A stretch of 64,000 nt of DNA from DASVBE01 sp963770375. GTDB lineage: Bacteria; Actinomycetota; Actinomycetes; Streptosporangiales; Streptosporangiaceae. Made by a program: the position numbers and the translations under genes. The stretch covers positions 1-64,000 of the forward strand of contig CAVYPM010000005.1 in assembly GCA_963770375.1 (NCBI GenBank), written 5' to 3'. Shown one piece after another: positions 26,467 through 34,920 of this stretch. How positions within the stretch are numbered: position 1 is the first letter of the stretch; every line of letters begins with the position of its first letter. Under the pieces are notes generated by a model. The model saw only the letters and a list, made by a program, of their open reading frames with translations, searched no databases and was not told the DNA's origin.

Positions 26467-27408
26467 TCAGTCGTAGAAACCCAGCCGCCGCAGCTGCTTC
26501 GGGTCGCGCTGCCAGTCCCTGGCCACCTTGATGTGCAGGTCCAGGTACACCCGGGTGCCCAGCAGGGCCTCGATCTGCTGCCGGGCCCGGCTGCCGACGT
26601 CGCGCAGCCGGGCGCCCTTGGTGCCGATCACGATCGCCTTCTGGCTGGGCCGCTCCACGTACATCAGCGCGTGCACGTCGGTCAGGTCGTCGCGGCCTTC
26701 CCTGGGGCCCATCTCCTCGACCACCACCGCGATCGAGTGCGGCAGCTCGTCCCTGACCCCTTCCAGCGCCGCCTCCCTGATCAGCTCGGCCACCAGCAGC
26801 TGCTCGGGCTCGTCGGTCAGGTCCCCGTCCGGGTACAGCGGCTGGCCCGGCGGAAGGTGCGAGACCAGCACGTCGGCCAGCACGTCCAGCTGGAAGCCGG
26901 TCACCGCGGACACCGGCACGACGTCCGCCCAGCGGCCGAGCTCCGCGACCGCGGCCAGCTGGGCGGCCACCGCGGCGGTGCCGGCCTGGTCGGTCTTGGT
27001 CACGATGGCCACCACGGGGGTGGTCGTCAGGCTGGCCAGCTCGCCGGCCAGGTAGCGGTCACCGGGCCCGATCCGCTCGCTGGCGGGCAGGCAGAACCCG
27101 ATCACGTCGACCTCGGTCAGGGTGGACCGGACCAGGCTGTCCAGCCGCTCGCCGAGCAGCGTGCGGGGCCGGTGCAGGCCCGGCGTGTCCACGATGACCA
27201 GCTGAGCGTCGGGCCGGTGCACGATCCCGCGGATCGCCCGCCGGGTGGTCTGCGGCCGGCTGCTGGTGATCGCGATCTTGGTCCCGACCAGGGCGTTCAT
27301 CAGGGTCGACTTGCCCACGTTGGGGCGGCCCGCGAAGCAGGCGAAGCCGGACCTGAACTCGCCGCCGCTGGCCGCGGGCGAGGCGTCCTGGCGGGGCTGC
27401 GATGACAT
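26467..27408 (-). CDS. era: GTPase Era
   Basis: 313 aa. G1 is GRPNVGKST at residues 27-35, G2/G3 include TTRRAIRGIV and DTPGLH, and G4 is degenerate as TKTD. The C-terminal KH domain has KAIVIGTKGARLRDVGSRAR and DLHIKVARDWQ. Era binds 16S rRNA and helps 30S maturation. Preceded 12 bp upstream by the cytidine deaminase-like gene and followed by recO, in the usual actinobacterial order. Confidence 0.95.
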   Translation of the reverse strand: MSSQPRQDASPAASGGEFRSGFACFAGRPNVGKSTLMNALVGTKIAITSSRPQTTRRAIRGIVHRPDAQLVIVDTPGLHRPRTLLGERLDSLVRSTLTEVDVIGFCLPASERIGPGDRYLAGELASLTTTPVVAIVTKTDQAGTAAVAAQLAAVAELGRWADVVPVSAVTGFQLDVLADVLVSHLPPGQPLYPDGDLTDEPEQLLVAELIREAALEGVRDELPHSIAVVVEEMGPREGRDDLTDVHALMYVERPSQKAIVIGTKGARLRDVGSRARQQIEALLGTRVYLDLHIKVARDWQRDPKQLRRLGFYD

Positions 27409-27420
27409 CCCGTCAGTGTG

Positions 27421-27783
27421 TCAGGGGTGCAGGGTCAGCCGCACCGCGCCGTCCGGCCCGGCCTGGAAGACCACCGCGCCGGGGCCCAGGTCGCGGACCG
27501 CGGCCAGGTCCGCCGGGTCCGGCTGGCCGGCCTCGCTGACCAGCGCCGCCGCCTCCAGCCGGGACGCCCCGCTGGACACCGCCATGGCCACGGCCAGGCG
27601 CAGCGCGGACAGCCGCAGGGAGGGCAGGGAGACCGCTGACGCGGCGTAGGTGCGCCCGGTCTCGTCGCGGACCGCGGCCCCCTCAGCCGCGCCCACCCGG
27701 GCCCGGGCCGACCGGGCCAGCGTGATGATCTTCAGATCTTCCGGGCCCGGCCCGTTCCCCGGCTCGCTTTCGGTCACCGGCAC
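27421..27783 (-). CDS. cytidine deaminase-like protein lacking zinc ligands
   Basis: 120 aa. The core DLKIITLARSARARVGAAEG, AAVRDETGRTYAASAVSLPS and LSALRLAVAMAVSSGA aligns with the fold of small cytidine deaminases. The HAE motif expected near LSALRLA is missing and there is no PCGxC; in fact there are no cysteines. It is therefore probably not a deaminase. Homologues sit at this place (between corC and era) in many actinomycetes. Its role may be structural or regulatory. It is spaced closely to era and corC in the same operon. Confidence 0.75.
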   Translation of the reverse strand: MPVTESEPGNGPGPEDLKIITLARSARARVGAAEGAAVRDETGRTYAASAVSLPSLRLSALRLAVAMAVSSGASRLEAAALVSEAGQPDPADLAAVRDLGPGAVVFQAGPDGAVRLTLHP

Positions 27784-27816
27784 ACTCTAGTGGCGCCGGC
27801 CTCCGGCGGCCGGAAA

Positions 27817-29109
27817 CTAGGGCTGCTCAGGCGCCGTGCCGTTACTGGCCTGGCCGCCCGGCGGGCGCCCGGCCCGCTCGACCAGCACGGTGCCGATCCG
27901 GTTCCGCCGCCCGGCCAGGCTTTCCGCGGTCAGCCGGAGCCCGGCGGTGGTGGCCACCGCGCCCGCGATCGGCACCCGGCCGAGCTGGCGGGCCAGCAGC
28001 CCGCCGACGGTCTCGGTGTCCTCGGCGTCGATGTGCACGCCGAACAGCTCGGCCAGCTCCTCGGCGGGCAGCCGGGCGGTGACCCGGGCCCGCTCGCCCC
28101 GGTCGATCCACTCCACCGGGGGCTGTTCCTGGTCGTACTCGTCGGTGATCTCGCCGACGATCTCCTCCAGGATGTCCTCGATCGTGACCAGGCCGGCGGT
28201 GCCGCCGTACTCGTCGATGACGATGGCCAGGTGGATCCGCCGGGCCTGCATCTCCTTGAGCAGCTCGTCGATCGGCTTGCTGTCGGGCACGAACGTGGCC
28301 GGGCGCATGATCGCGGAGACCTTCTCCGCGGCCTCGTCCTCCTGCCGATCGTGGCTGCGGGTCACGATGTCCTTCAGGTAGGCGATGCCGACCACGTCGT
28401 CGAGGTTCTCGCCGATCACCGGGATCCGGGAGAAGCCGCTGCGCAGCGCCAGGGACAGGGCCTGGGACGCGGTCTTGCCGCGCTCCACGAAGACCATGTC
28501 GGTGCGCGGCACCATCACCTCGCGGACGATCGTGTCGCCCAGCTCGAACACCGAGTGGATCATCTCCCGCTCGGCCGGCTCGATGACCTGGCGCTGTTCC
28601 AGCAGGTCGACCAGGCCGCGCAGGTCCTCCTGGGACTCCGCCGGGGACCGGCGGTGACCGCCGCCGCGGCGGGCCCGGGCCAGGAAGCCGGCCACCGGGC
28701 CGAGCACCCGCACCACCGGGTGCAGCACGGCCGCGGCGGCCAGCGCCACCCGGGCCGGCGGCTGGCGATCCGCGATGCGCGGGATGATCCCGGTGGCCAG
28801 GTAGATCGCGGCCGTGACGGCGGCCGCGGCGGCCGCGTAGGCCCGCCACCCCGGGCCGATGACGTGCAGCGCGACGACCGTGGTCAGCACCGTGGCCGCG
28901 GCCTCGGCGGCGTATCTGGCCAGCGCCAGCACGGCCAGGTAGCGGGGCACCTCGGCGAGCACGGCCTGCAGCGGCGAGGTGGCCGTGCCCGGGCTCCGGG
29001 CCAGCTCCTTGGCCCCGGCCCGGGAGACCCGCAGCAGCGAGGTCTCCGCGGCCGCGCACCATCCGGACCCGGCGATCAGCGCCAGGGCCAGCAGCGCGAG
29101 CCAGTCCAT
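27817..29109 (-). CDS. CNNM/CorC family transporter with CBS domains
   Basis: 430 aa. The N-terminal DUF21 (CNNM) domain has about four hydrophobic segments from MDWLALLALALIAGSGWCAA to AAAAAVTAAIYLATGIIP. A pair of CBS domains (about 200-325: IVREVMVPRTDMVFVE, IHLAIVIDEYGGTAGLVTIE) and the C-terminal CorC_HlyC domain (ARLPAEELAELFGVHIDAED, VATTAGLRLTAESLAGRRNR) follow. These proteins act in Mg2+/Co2+ homeostasis, probably as Mg2+ exporters. It begins 7 bp after the ybeY stop, in operon order ybeY-corC. Confidence 0.92.
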   Translation of the reverse strand: MDWLALLALALIAGSGWCAAAETSLLRVSRAGAKELARSPGTATSPLQAVLAEVPRYLAVLALARYAAEAAATVLTTVVALHVIGPGWRAYAAAAAAVTAAIYLATGIIPRIADRQPPARVALAAAAVLHPVVRVLGPVAGFLARARRGGGHRRSPAESQEDLRGLVDLLEQRQVIEPAEREMIHSVFELGDTIVREVMVPRTDMVFVERGKTASQALSLALRSGFSRIPVIGENLDDVVGIAYLKDIVTRSHDRQEDEAAEKVSAIMRPATFVPDSKPIDELLKEMQARRIHLAIVIDEYGGTAGLVTIEDILEEIVGEITDEYDQEQPPVEWIDRGERARVTARLPAEELAELFGVHIDAEDTETVGGLLARQLGRVPIAGAVATTAGLRLTAESLAGRRNRIGTVLVERAGRPPGGQASNGTAPEQP

Positions 29110-29116
29110 CGGCCGG

Positions 29117-29683
29117 TCACCCGGGCCCTTCTGGCCTTCCGGCGGCCCCGGGCGGATGGCTGCCGGCCGGTGATCCCGGCGCCCCGGCGGGCGGGGCAGG
29201 CCGCAGTGACCGCCACTGCGCGAGCAGCTTGTCCTGCAGGCCGAACATGGCGGCGTGCTCGTCCGGGTCGGCGTGGTCGTAGCCGAGCAGGTGCAGGATG
29301 CCGTGCACGGTGAGCAGCTCGAGCTCGGCGGTCAGGTCGTGACCGGCCGCCTCGGCCTGGTCCGCGGCCACCGGCGGGCAGAGCACCACGTCGCCGAGCA
29401 GCCCGGGCGGCGGCTCGGGCTCGGTGGCCGGCCCGCGGTCGGTGCGCGCCCCGGCCTGGTGCGGCGGCCGCAGCTCGTCCATGGGGAAGGCCAGCACGTC
29501 GGTCGGGCCCGGCTCGCCCATCCAGCGCTCGTGCAGCCCGGTCATGGTCGGCGTGTCGACCAGCAGCACGGACAGCTCAGCCAGCGGGTGCACGCCCATA
29601 TCGTCCAGCACGTGGCGGGCCAGCGCGGCCAGGTCCGCCTCATCGACCCCGGTGCCGGACTCGTTGGCGATCTCGATGCTCAC
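29117..29683 (-). CDS. ybeY: endoribonuclease YbeY / rRNA maturation factor
   Basis: 188 aa from GTG 29683 (MSIEIANESGTGVDEADLAA). The zinc-binding motif H3xH5xH is H127-G-I-L-H131-L-L-G-Y-D-H137. TDVLAFPMDEL is the other family block. It processes the 3' end of 16S rRNA and acts in ribosome quality control. The start lies 4 bp after the phoH stop. The last 25 residues are a Pro/Gly-rich tail. Upstream in-frame sequence to 29827 is a shadow of phoH. Confidence 0.94.
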   Translation of the reverse strand: MSIEIANESGTGVDEADLAALARHVLDDMGVHPLAELSVLLVDTPTMTGLHERWMGEPGPTDVLAFPMDELRPPHQAGARTDRGPATEPEPPPGLLGDVVLCPPVAADQAEAAGHDLTAELELLTVHGILHLLGYDHADPDEHAAMFGLQDKLLAQWRSLRPAPPAGAPGSPAGSHPPGAAGRPEGPG

Positions 29684-29687
29684 GCGG

Positions 29688-30767
29688 TCACCGGTCCCGG
29701 CTGCCGCCGGCCCGGCGCGGCCGGCTGCCGGTGATCCGCTGATCCGCGCCGCGGGCCTCCTGCGCGCCCTCGTACCGCTCGTAGGCGTCCACGATGTCCG
29801 CGACCAGCTTGTGCCGGACCACGTCATGGCTGGTCAGCCGGGAGAAGTAGACGTCATCGACGCCTTCGAGGATGTCCTGCACCAGGCGCAGCCCGGACTG
29901 CGTCCCGGACGGCAGGTCCACCTGGGTGACGTCGCCGGTGACCACGATCCGGGAGCCGAAGCCGAGCCGGGTGAGGAACATCTTCATCTGCTCGGCCGAC
30001 GTGTTCTGCGCCTCGTCCAGGATGATGAAGGAGTCGTTCAGCGTGCGGCCGCGCATGTACGCCAGCGGCGCGACCTCGATCGTGCCCTGGGCGAGCAGCT
30101 GCGGGATCGTCTGCGGGTCGAGCATGTCGTGCAGCGCGTCGTACAGCGGCCGCAGGTACGGGTCGATCTTCTCGTACAGGGTGCCGGGCAGGAAGCCGAG
30201 CCGCTCGCCGGCCTCGACCGCGGGCCGGGTCAGGATGATCCGGTTCACTTCCTTGTCCTGCAGCGCCTTGACCGCCTTGGCCATGGCCAGGTACGTCTTG
30301 CCGGTGCCGGCCGGGCCGATGGCGAACACCACGGTGTGCGCGTCGATGGCGTCCACGTAGCGCTTCTGGTTCAGCGTCTTGGGCCGGATCGTCCGCCCGC
30401 GGGCGGACAGGATGTTCAGTGTCAGCACCTCGTCCGGCCGCGCCGCCGGGCGGTTGCGCAGCATCGAGACGGTCTGCTCGACCAGGGCCGCGGACAGCTC
30501 GGTGCCCCTGGCGACCATCGTGGTCAGCTCCCCGAACAGCCGGTCCACCAGCGCGGTGTCGTCGGCCGGGCCGGTGACGGTGATCTCGTTGCCGCGGACG
30601 TGGATATCGGTGCCGGGGAAGTCCCGCTCGATCACGTGCAGCAGCTCGTCACCCGACCCGAGCAGCGCCACCATGGAGTGGTCATCAGGAATGACGATTT
30701 TTGCCCGGGTTCCGTTTCGGCTGGCCCGATCTTCGCGGTTCGCCGGATCGCCTGAATCTTGCGTCAA
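29688..30767 (-). CDS. phoH: PhoH family ATPase
   Basis: 359 aa. Walker A is GPAGTGKT at 151-158, with KTLNQKRYVDAIDAHTVVFA before it; Walker B is SFIILDEAQN near residue 245, and later TGDVTQVDLPSGTQSGL. An N-terminal KH-like domain (residues 20-75) matches the PhoH-N form encoded beside ybeY. It is thought to be an RNA-linked helicase or ATPase. ATG 30767 lies 62 bp from the HIT gene upstream; ybeY follows. The C-terminal 15 residues are basic. Confidence 0.93.
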   Translation of the reverse strand: MTQDSGDPANREDRASRNGTRAKIVIPDDHSMVALLGSGDELLHVIERDFPGTDIHVRGNEITVTGPADDTALVDRLFGELTTMVARGTELSAALVEQTVSMLRNRPAARPDEVLTLNILSARGRTIRPKTLNQKRYVDAIDAHTVVFAIGPAGTGKTYLAMAKAVKALQDKEVNRIILTRPAVEAGERLGFLPGTLYEKIDPYLRPLYDALHDMLDPQTIPQLLAQGTIEVAPLAYMRGRTLNDSFIILDEAQNTSAEQMKMFLTRLGFGSRIVVTGDVTQVDLPSGTQSGLRLVQDILEGVDDVYFSRLTSHDVVRHKLVADIVDAYERYEGAQEARGADQRITGSRPRRAGGSRDR

Positions 30768-30829
30768 ATTGCCTTTCCCTGCCCCGGCGCTGGCCGCGCC
30801 TGTGTCGGCTCCATGCTATCTGCCGGGCC

Positions 30830-31174
30830 TCAGCCGGGCGGCCACGTCATCCCGCGGCCGCCGAGGACGTGGGCGTGCGCGTGACCGACCGTCTGCCCGG
30901 CGTCGCGGCCGGTGTTGAACACGACCCGGTAGCCCGTCTTGTCGATACCCGCGCCCACTGCGACCTGGTGCGCCTCGGCCGCCACCGCGTCCAGCAGGCC
31001 GTCCCCGGCCGCGGCCAGGGCGGCCAGGTCAGCGTAGTGCGTTTTGGGGATGACCAGCACGTGGACGGGCGCCTGCGGGTTGATATCGGTGAAGGCGAGG
31101 GTGCGCTCGGTCTCCCGCACCTTGTCCGCGGGGACCTCGCCCCCGGCGATAGCGCAGAAGAGGCAGTCGGGCAT
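30830..31174 (-). CDS. HIT family protein (HinT-like)
   Basis: 114 aa. The N-terminal DCLFCAIAGGEVPADKV is the HinT zinc-type start. The triad is H98-A-H100-A-H102 in QTVGHAHAHVLGG, with H100 the probable nucleophile. It hydrolyses nucleoside phosphoramidates such as AMP-NH2 or aminoacyl-adenylates. First gene of the HIT-phoH-ybeY-corC-cdd-like-era-recO-uppS run; 158 bp upstream of it begins the divergent ECF sigma gene. Confidence 0.93.
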   Translation of the reverse strand: MPDCLFCAIAGGEVPADKVRETERTLAFTDINPQAPVHVLVIPKTHYADLAALAAAGDGLLDAVAAEAHQVAVGAGIDKTGYRVVFNTGRDAGQTVGHAHAHVLGGRGMTWPPG

Positions 31175-31332
31175 GCAACGATCTTAACTTGTGACGCCTC
31201 TGCGCGACTGGCGACATATATGGTTGCTCTACTGCGAACCCGCGGCGCAGCGCTCCCCCTCCGCGCGACCGCACTGGCTGTCGCGCGCTCTTCCGGGGGG
31301 CACTTCGTCCGGGGATTCGCCGCCTGTAAAAC

Positions 31333-31995
31333 GTGGCAGTCACCTTCATGGGGGCGAACATCGTTGAGGTCAGTCGCCAGGCAGGATCGTGGCCTGGGGA
31401 ACCGGATGTGACCGCGCGTCAACCCGAAGAGGGGTCAGCGCGTCAAACCAAGGTGACCGAGACCCTGGTAGCGAACGCTGCACTCGGCGCGGTGTCAGCT
31501 GATTGGGACGCAGACCGGGCGGTGACGGTGCTGTATGCCGCGCACTACCGCTCGCTCGTCCGGCTGTCCGCGCTGCTGCTGCGGGACGTGGCTACCGCGG
31601 AGGAGGTCGTGCAGGACTCCTTCGTCGCGATGCACGACGGCTGGCGCCGGCTCAGGGACAACGACAAAGCCCTGTCCTACCTGCGGCAGTCCGTGGTGAA
31701 CCGGTCCCGCTCGGTGCTCAGGCACCGGGTGGTGGTGGACCGGAACGCGCCGAAGCCGGCACCGGACATGCCCAGTGCCGAGCAGGGCGCCATCACCCTG
31801 CTCGAGCGCTCGGCTGTGGTCACCGCACTGCGGACCTTGCCCGCGCGCCAGCGCGAGGCACTGGTCCTGCGGTTCTACGGGGACCTGTCCGAAGCTCAGA
31901 TCGCCGCCACGATGGGGATTAGCAAGGGCGCCGTGAAGAGCCACACCGCGCGCGCGATGACCGCGCTGCGCAGCGTGCTGGAGCGGGACATATGA
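31333..31995 (+). CDS. ECF (SigE-type) RNA polymerase sigma factor
   Basis: 220 aa as read from ATG 31333; an ATG at 31348 would drop five residues. Region 2 (about 60-115) has AVTVLYAAHYRSLVRLSALL, EEVVQDSFVAMHDGWRRL and LRQSVVNRSRSVLR; region 4 (about 160-215) has RTLPARQREALVLRFYGDLS and AATMGISKGAVKSHTARAMT. The first 50 residues are unlike other ECFs and polar. It is followed 41 bp later by a membrane protein that is probably its anti-sigma or sensor. The pair interrupts the usual rsmE-HIT junction. Confidence 0.9.
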   Translation: MAVTFMGANIVEVSRQAGSWPGEPDVTARQPEEGSARQTKVTETLVANAALGAVSADWDADRAVTVLYAAHYRSLVRLSALLLRDVATAEEVVQDSFVAMHDGWRRLRDNDKALSYLRQSVVNRSRSVLRHRVVVDRNAPKPAPDMPSAEQGAITLLERSAVVTALRTLPARQREALVLRFYGDLSEAQIAATMGISKGAVKSHTARAMTALRSVLERDI

Positions 31996-32035
31996 CACAG
32001 ATCCGGGGGGCACAGAAAGGCCTGAGGCAGCGGTC

Positions 32036-32866
32036 ATGACACATCGGACCCTTGACTACGAGGAGCGTTTGCGCGCGGCCCTGCGCGCAGCCGCGGAATC
32101 GGTCGAGCCCGACGGCGGCGGTCTGGAGCGGATCAGGGCGCGGATTCACGCACCCCGGCCCGCGACGGCCGCCTGGCTAGCGACGGAGGCGGAGCCGGCC
32201 CGGCCCGGCCCGGTCATGGACCGCCTGCGCGCCTTTCCGGCCGCGGCGCTGCGCTGGCTGCGCCCGGTCACGGCCGGCGGTGCCCCGGCCCCGTACGGCT
32301 GGCTCCGGCCGCTCGCGGCGGCCGCCGCGTTCGTGCTGGTGGTCGGGTCCGGCGCGCTGGCCCTGACGCAGCACCTGACCCAGACCTTCGCCCCGGCCGG
32401 CCAGTCCGGCAACATCGGCACGGCGCAGAATGCGACCCAGGGTAACGGCGGCGGGCAGAGCCAGCGGCGGGCAGCCGTTCGGCGGCCCCTCGGCCACGGC
32501 GCCCTCCCCGTCCTCCAGTGGCACCTCGGCCGCCCCGTCCGGCTCGCCGACTCAGTCCTCGCAGTCGTCGCCCAGCTGCAGCCCCAAGCCCAATCCGGGC
32601 CCGACGGCGAGCGGCAACCCGCCGGTGGGGTCACCGTCGCCCACGCCGACGCCGTCCGCCACGCCGACGCCGAGCGACTCGACCAGCCCGGTGCCGACGC
32701 CGTCGGACTCGGCCGCGTCGCCGACCACCGGGGCCAGTGCGACCACCGCGGCCAGTGCTCCGGCCACCGAGCAGGCGGTGGGATCCACCCCGCTGCCCGA
32801 CGGCTAAGGCCACGAGCCACACCCTCACCGAACCCCAAGCCCAGTAAGTCCTGCTCATCGCAGTAG
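32036..32866 (+). CDS. sigma-linked membrane protein with Ser/Thr/Pro-rich tail, probably frameshifted
   Basis: The N-terminus MTHRTLDYEERLRAALRAAA, a cytoplasmic segment of about 80 residues and a transmembrane helix (PLAAAAAFVLVVGSGALALT, residues about 94-113) resemble the partner proteins of SigE-type factors. From about 32450 the frame turns into improbable Arg/Gln/His sequence, while the next frame gives a typical extracytoplasmic tail (SPSSSGTSAAPSGSPTQSSQ, TPTPSATPTPSDSTSPVPTP). The original frame again looks natural at its very end (PSPNPKPSKSCSSQ). So a +1 indel near 32455-32475 and a compensating one near 32800 are likely. The continuous frame given is what the sequence literally encodes. 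Transcription ends at the long hairpin downstream. Confidence 0.7.
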   Translation: MTHRTLDYEERLRAALRAAAESVEPDGGGLERIRARIHAPRPATAAWLATEAEPARPGPVMDRLRAFPAAALRWLRPVTAGGAPAPYGWLRPLAAAAAFVLVVGSGALALTQHLTQTFAPAGQSGNIGTAQNATQGNGGGQSQRRAAVRRPLGHGALPVLQWHLGRPVRLADSVLAVVAQLQPQAQSGPDGERQPAGGVTVAHADAVRHADAERLDQPGADAVGLGRVADHRGQCDHRGQCSGHRAGGGIHPAARRLRPRATPSPNPKPSKSCSSQ

Positions 32867-32888
32867 GCCTGAGATAGCTTGGCGGTTC

Positions 32889-32939
32889 CGCGAGAGCCGT
32901 CCCGCTCGCTGACGAGCCGCGAGCGGGGCGGCTCTCGCG
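32889..32939. terminator. 21-bp stem hairpin between convergent genes
   Basis: Arms 32889-32909 (CGCGAGAGCCG...CTCGC) and 32919-32939 pair over 21 bp with one T/G position, with a 9-nt loop. It sits between the plus-strand sigma-partner gene and the minus-strand rsmE and probably terminates both. No T run follows on either side, as is common in high-GC actinomycetes. Confidence 0.8.
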
Positions 32940-32985
32940 TATCCGCGGCCCGTGCTTCTGCGGCCCGTGCTTCTGGCAGTACGGG

Positions 32986-33732
32986 TCAGGCCCAGCGGCC
33001 GGTGTCGCTGAGCACGATCGCGGCCGCCACCGCGCCCGCGGTCGAGGCGCGCAGCACCGACGGGCCCAGCCGGGCCGGCACCGCGCCCGCCCCGGTGAAC
33101 AGGCTGGTCTCGGCCGGGCTGACGCCGCCTTCCGGGCCGGTGATCAGCACGATGCCGCCGGGCCGCCGGCCCGCCGGGCCGGCCGCGAGGCCGGCCAGCG
33201 GCACCTCCGCGGCCGGGTCGAGCAGGATGGCCAGGCCCGCCGCGGCCACCAGCCGGGCCGCCCCGTCGCGGCCGGCCAGGGCGGTGATCTCCGGGAACCG
33301 GGCCCGCCGGGCCTGCTTGGCCGCGGCCAGGCCCGCCGACCGCCAGCGGGCCAGCGCCCGGTCGCCGCGGTCGCCGCGCCACTGGACCACGCACCGCTCG
33401 GCCGCCCACGGCACGATCACGTCCACCCCGACCTCGGTCATGGTCTCGGTGGCCAGCTCGCCGCGGTCGCCCTTGGGCAGCGCCTGGAGCACGGTCAGCC
33501 GCGGCACCGGCGGCGGCTCGGCCCGGCGGGCCAGCACGGCCAGCTCGAGCTCGCCGTCCCGGCTGCGGGTCACCTGGCACTCGGCCACCGTGCCGGAGCC
33601 GTCGGTCACGTCCACGTGCTCCCCGGGGCCCAGCCGGCGGACCGTGGCGGCGTGCCGGCCCTCGGCGCCGGACAGCACGATCAGGTCGCCGGCCAGCTGA
33701 GCCGGGTCGGCCAGGAAGACCGGCGGCCGCAT
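32986..33732 (-). CDS. rsmE: 16S rRNA (uracil(1498)-N(3))-methyltransferase
   Basis: 248 aa SPOUT methyltransferase. The N-terminal PUA-like part starts MRPPVFLADPAQLAGDLIVL with SGAEGRHAATVRRLGPGEHV. The knot region has TVLQALPKGDRGELATETMT, IVLITGPEGGVSPAETSLFT and ARLGPSVLRASTAGAVAAAI, which bind SAM. It methylates U1498 in the decoding region of 16S rRNA. Last gene of the hrcA-dnaJ-rsmE run; 46 bp after dnaJ. Confidence 0.94.
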   Translation of the reverse strand: MRPPVFLADPAQLAGDLIVLSGAEGRHAATVRRLGPGEHVDVTDGSGTVAECQVTRSRDGELELAVLARRAEPPPVPRLTVLQALPKGDRGELATETMTEVGVDVIVPWAAERCVVQWRGDRGDRALARWRSAGLAAAKQARRARFPEITALAGRDGAARLVAAAGLAILLDPAAEVPLAGLAAGPAGRRPGGIVLITGPEGGVSPAETSLFTGAGAVPARLGPSVLRASTAGAVAAAIVLSDTGRWA

Positions 33733-33778
33733 CGCAGCCCGGTCCTACCCGGCGCGGCCGGGACGCGCCCGGCCGCGG

Positions 33779-34912
33779 TCAGCGGCCGTTGAAGGCATCG
33801 CGCAGCCGGGAGAAGAACCCCTGCTGGCCGGGGGCGAACCGGCCGGGCGGCGACTCCTCGCCGCGCAGCCGGGCCAGTTCCCGCAGCAGGTTCTCCTGCT
33901 CGGGCTCCAGCTTGGTCGGGGTCTCCACGGTCACGTGGATGAGCAGGTCGCCGCGGCCGGACGCGTTCAGGTGCGCGGTGCCCTGGCCGTACAGCGGGAT
34001 GGCCTGGCCGGACTGGGTGCCGGGGCGGACGTCCACGTCCGCGGGGCCGTCCAGGGTGTCCACCTTGAGCGTCGCGCCCAGCGCCGCGGCCACCATCGGG
34101 ATCGTGACCGTGCAGTGCAGGTCGTCGCCCTGCCGCTCGAAGATCGGGTGCGGCCGCTGCACGATCTCCAGGAAGAGATCCCCTGGCGGCCCGCCGCCGG
34201 GGCCGGTCTCGCCCTCCCCGGCCAGCTGGATGTGCGTGCCGTCTTCCACCCCGGCCGGGATCCTGACCTTCAGCGTGCGGCGGGTGCGCACCCGCCCGTC
34301 CGCGTCGCACTCCGGGCAGGGACGGCGGATCACGGTGCCGTAGCCGCCGCAGCCCGGGCACGGCCGGGTGGCCATGACCTGGCCCAGGAACGACCGGGTG
34401 ACCTGGCTGACCTCGCCGCGGCCGCCGCACACGTCACAGGTCTGCGGATGGGTGCCGGGCGCGGTGCCCTCGCCCGAGCAGGTCGGGCAGACCACCGCGG
34501 TGTCCACGGTCAGCTCCCTGGTCGTGCCGAACGCGCACTCGGCCAGGTCCATCTCGACCCGGATCGTGGCGTTGCGGCCGCGCCGGGCCCGGCTTCGCGG
34601 GCCGCGGGCGGCGCCGCCGCCCGCAGCGCCGAAGAACGCGTCCATGATGTCGCTGAACTGCATGCCCGCGCCGAACCCGCCGGCGCCGGCGCCGGACGCG
34701 AACGGGTCCGCGCCGCGGTCGTAGCGATACCGCTTCTCGGTGTCCGAGAGCACCTCGTAGGCCTGGGTGATCTCCTTGAACCGCTCCTGCGTCTGCGGAT
34801 CCGGGTTGACGTCCGGGTGCAGCTCACGCGCCAGCCGCCGGTAGGCCTTCTTGATCTCGTCCGCGTCGGCGTCGCGCCGGACGCCGAGTACCGCGTAGTA
34901 GTCGTTCGCCAC
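33779..34912 (-). CDS. dnaJ: chaperone protein DnaJ (DnaJ2 type)
   Basis: 377 aa. J domain 1-65 with H32-P33-D34 in RELHPDVNPD. A Gly/Phe-rich linker (ASGAGAGGFGAGMQFSDIMD) follows, then a zinc domain with four CxxCxGxG-like repeats (CPTCSGEG, CDVCGGRG, CPGCGGYG, CPECDADG) and the C-terminal substrate-binding domain. Cochaperone of DnaK. It lies 8 bp after hrcA, so expression is probably controlled by the CIRCE site upstream of hrcA. Confidence 0.95.
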   Translation of the reverse strand: MANDYYAVLGVRRDADADEIKKAYRRLARELHPDVNPDPQTQERFKEITQAYEVLSDTEKRYRYDRGADPFASGAGAGGFGAGMQFSDIMDAFFGAAGGGAARGPRSRARRGRNATIRVEMDLAECAFGTTRELTVDTAVVCPTCSGEGTAPGTHPQTCDVCGGRGEVSQVTRSFLGQVMATRPCPGCGGYGTVIRRPCPECDADGRVRTRRTLKVRIPAGVEDGTHIQLAGEGETGPGGGPPGDLFLEIVQRPHPIFERQGDDLHCTVTIPMVAAALGATLKVDTLDGPADVDVRPGTQSGQAIPLYGQGTAHLNASGRGDLLIHVTVETPTKLEPEQENLLRELARLRGEESPPGRFAPGQQGFFSRLRDAFNGR

Positions 34913-34920
34913 CGGGTCCC

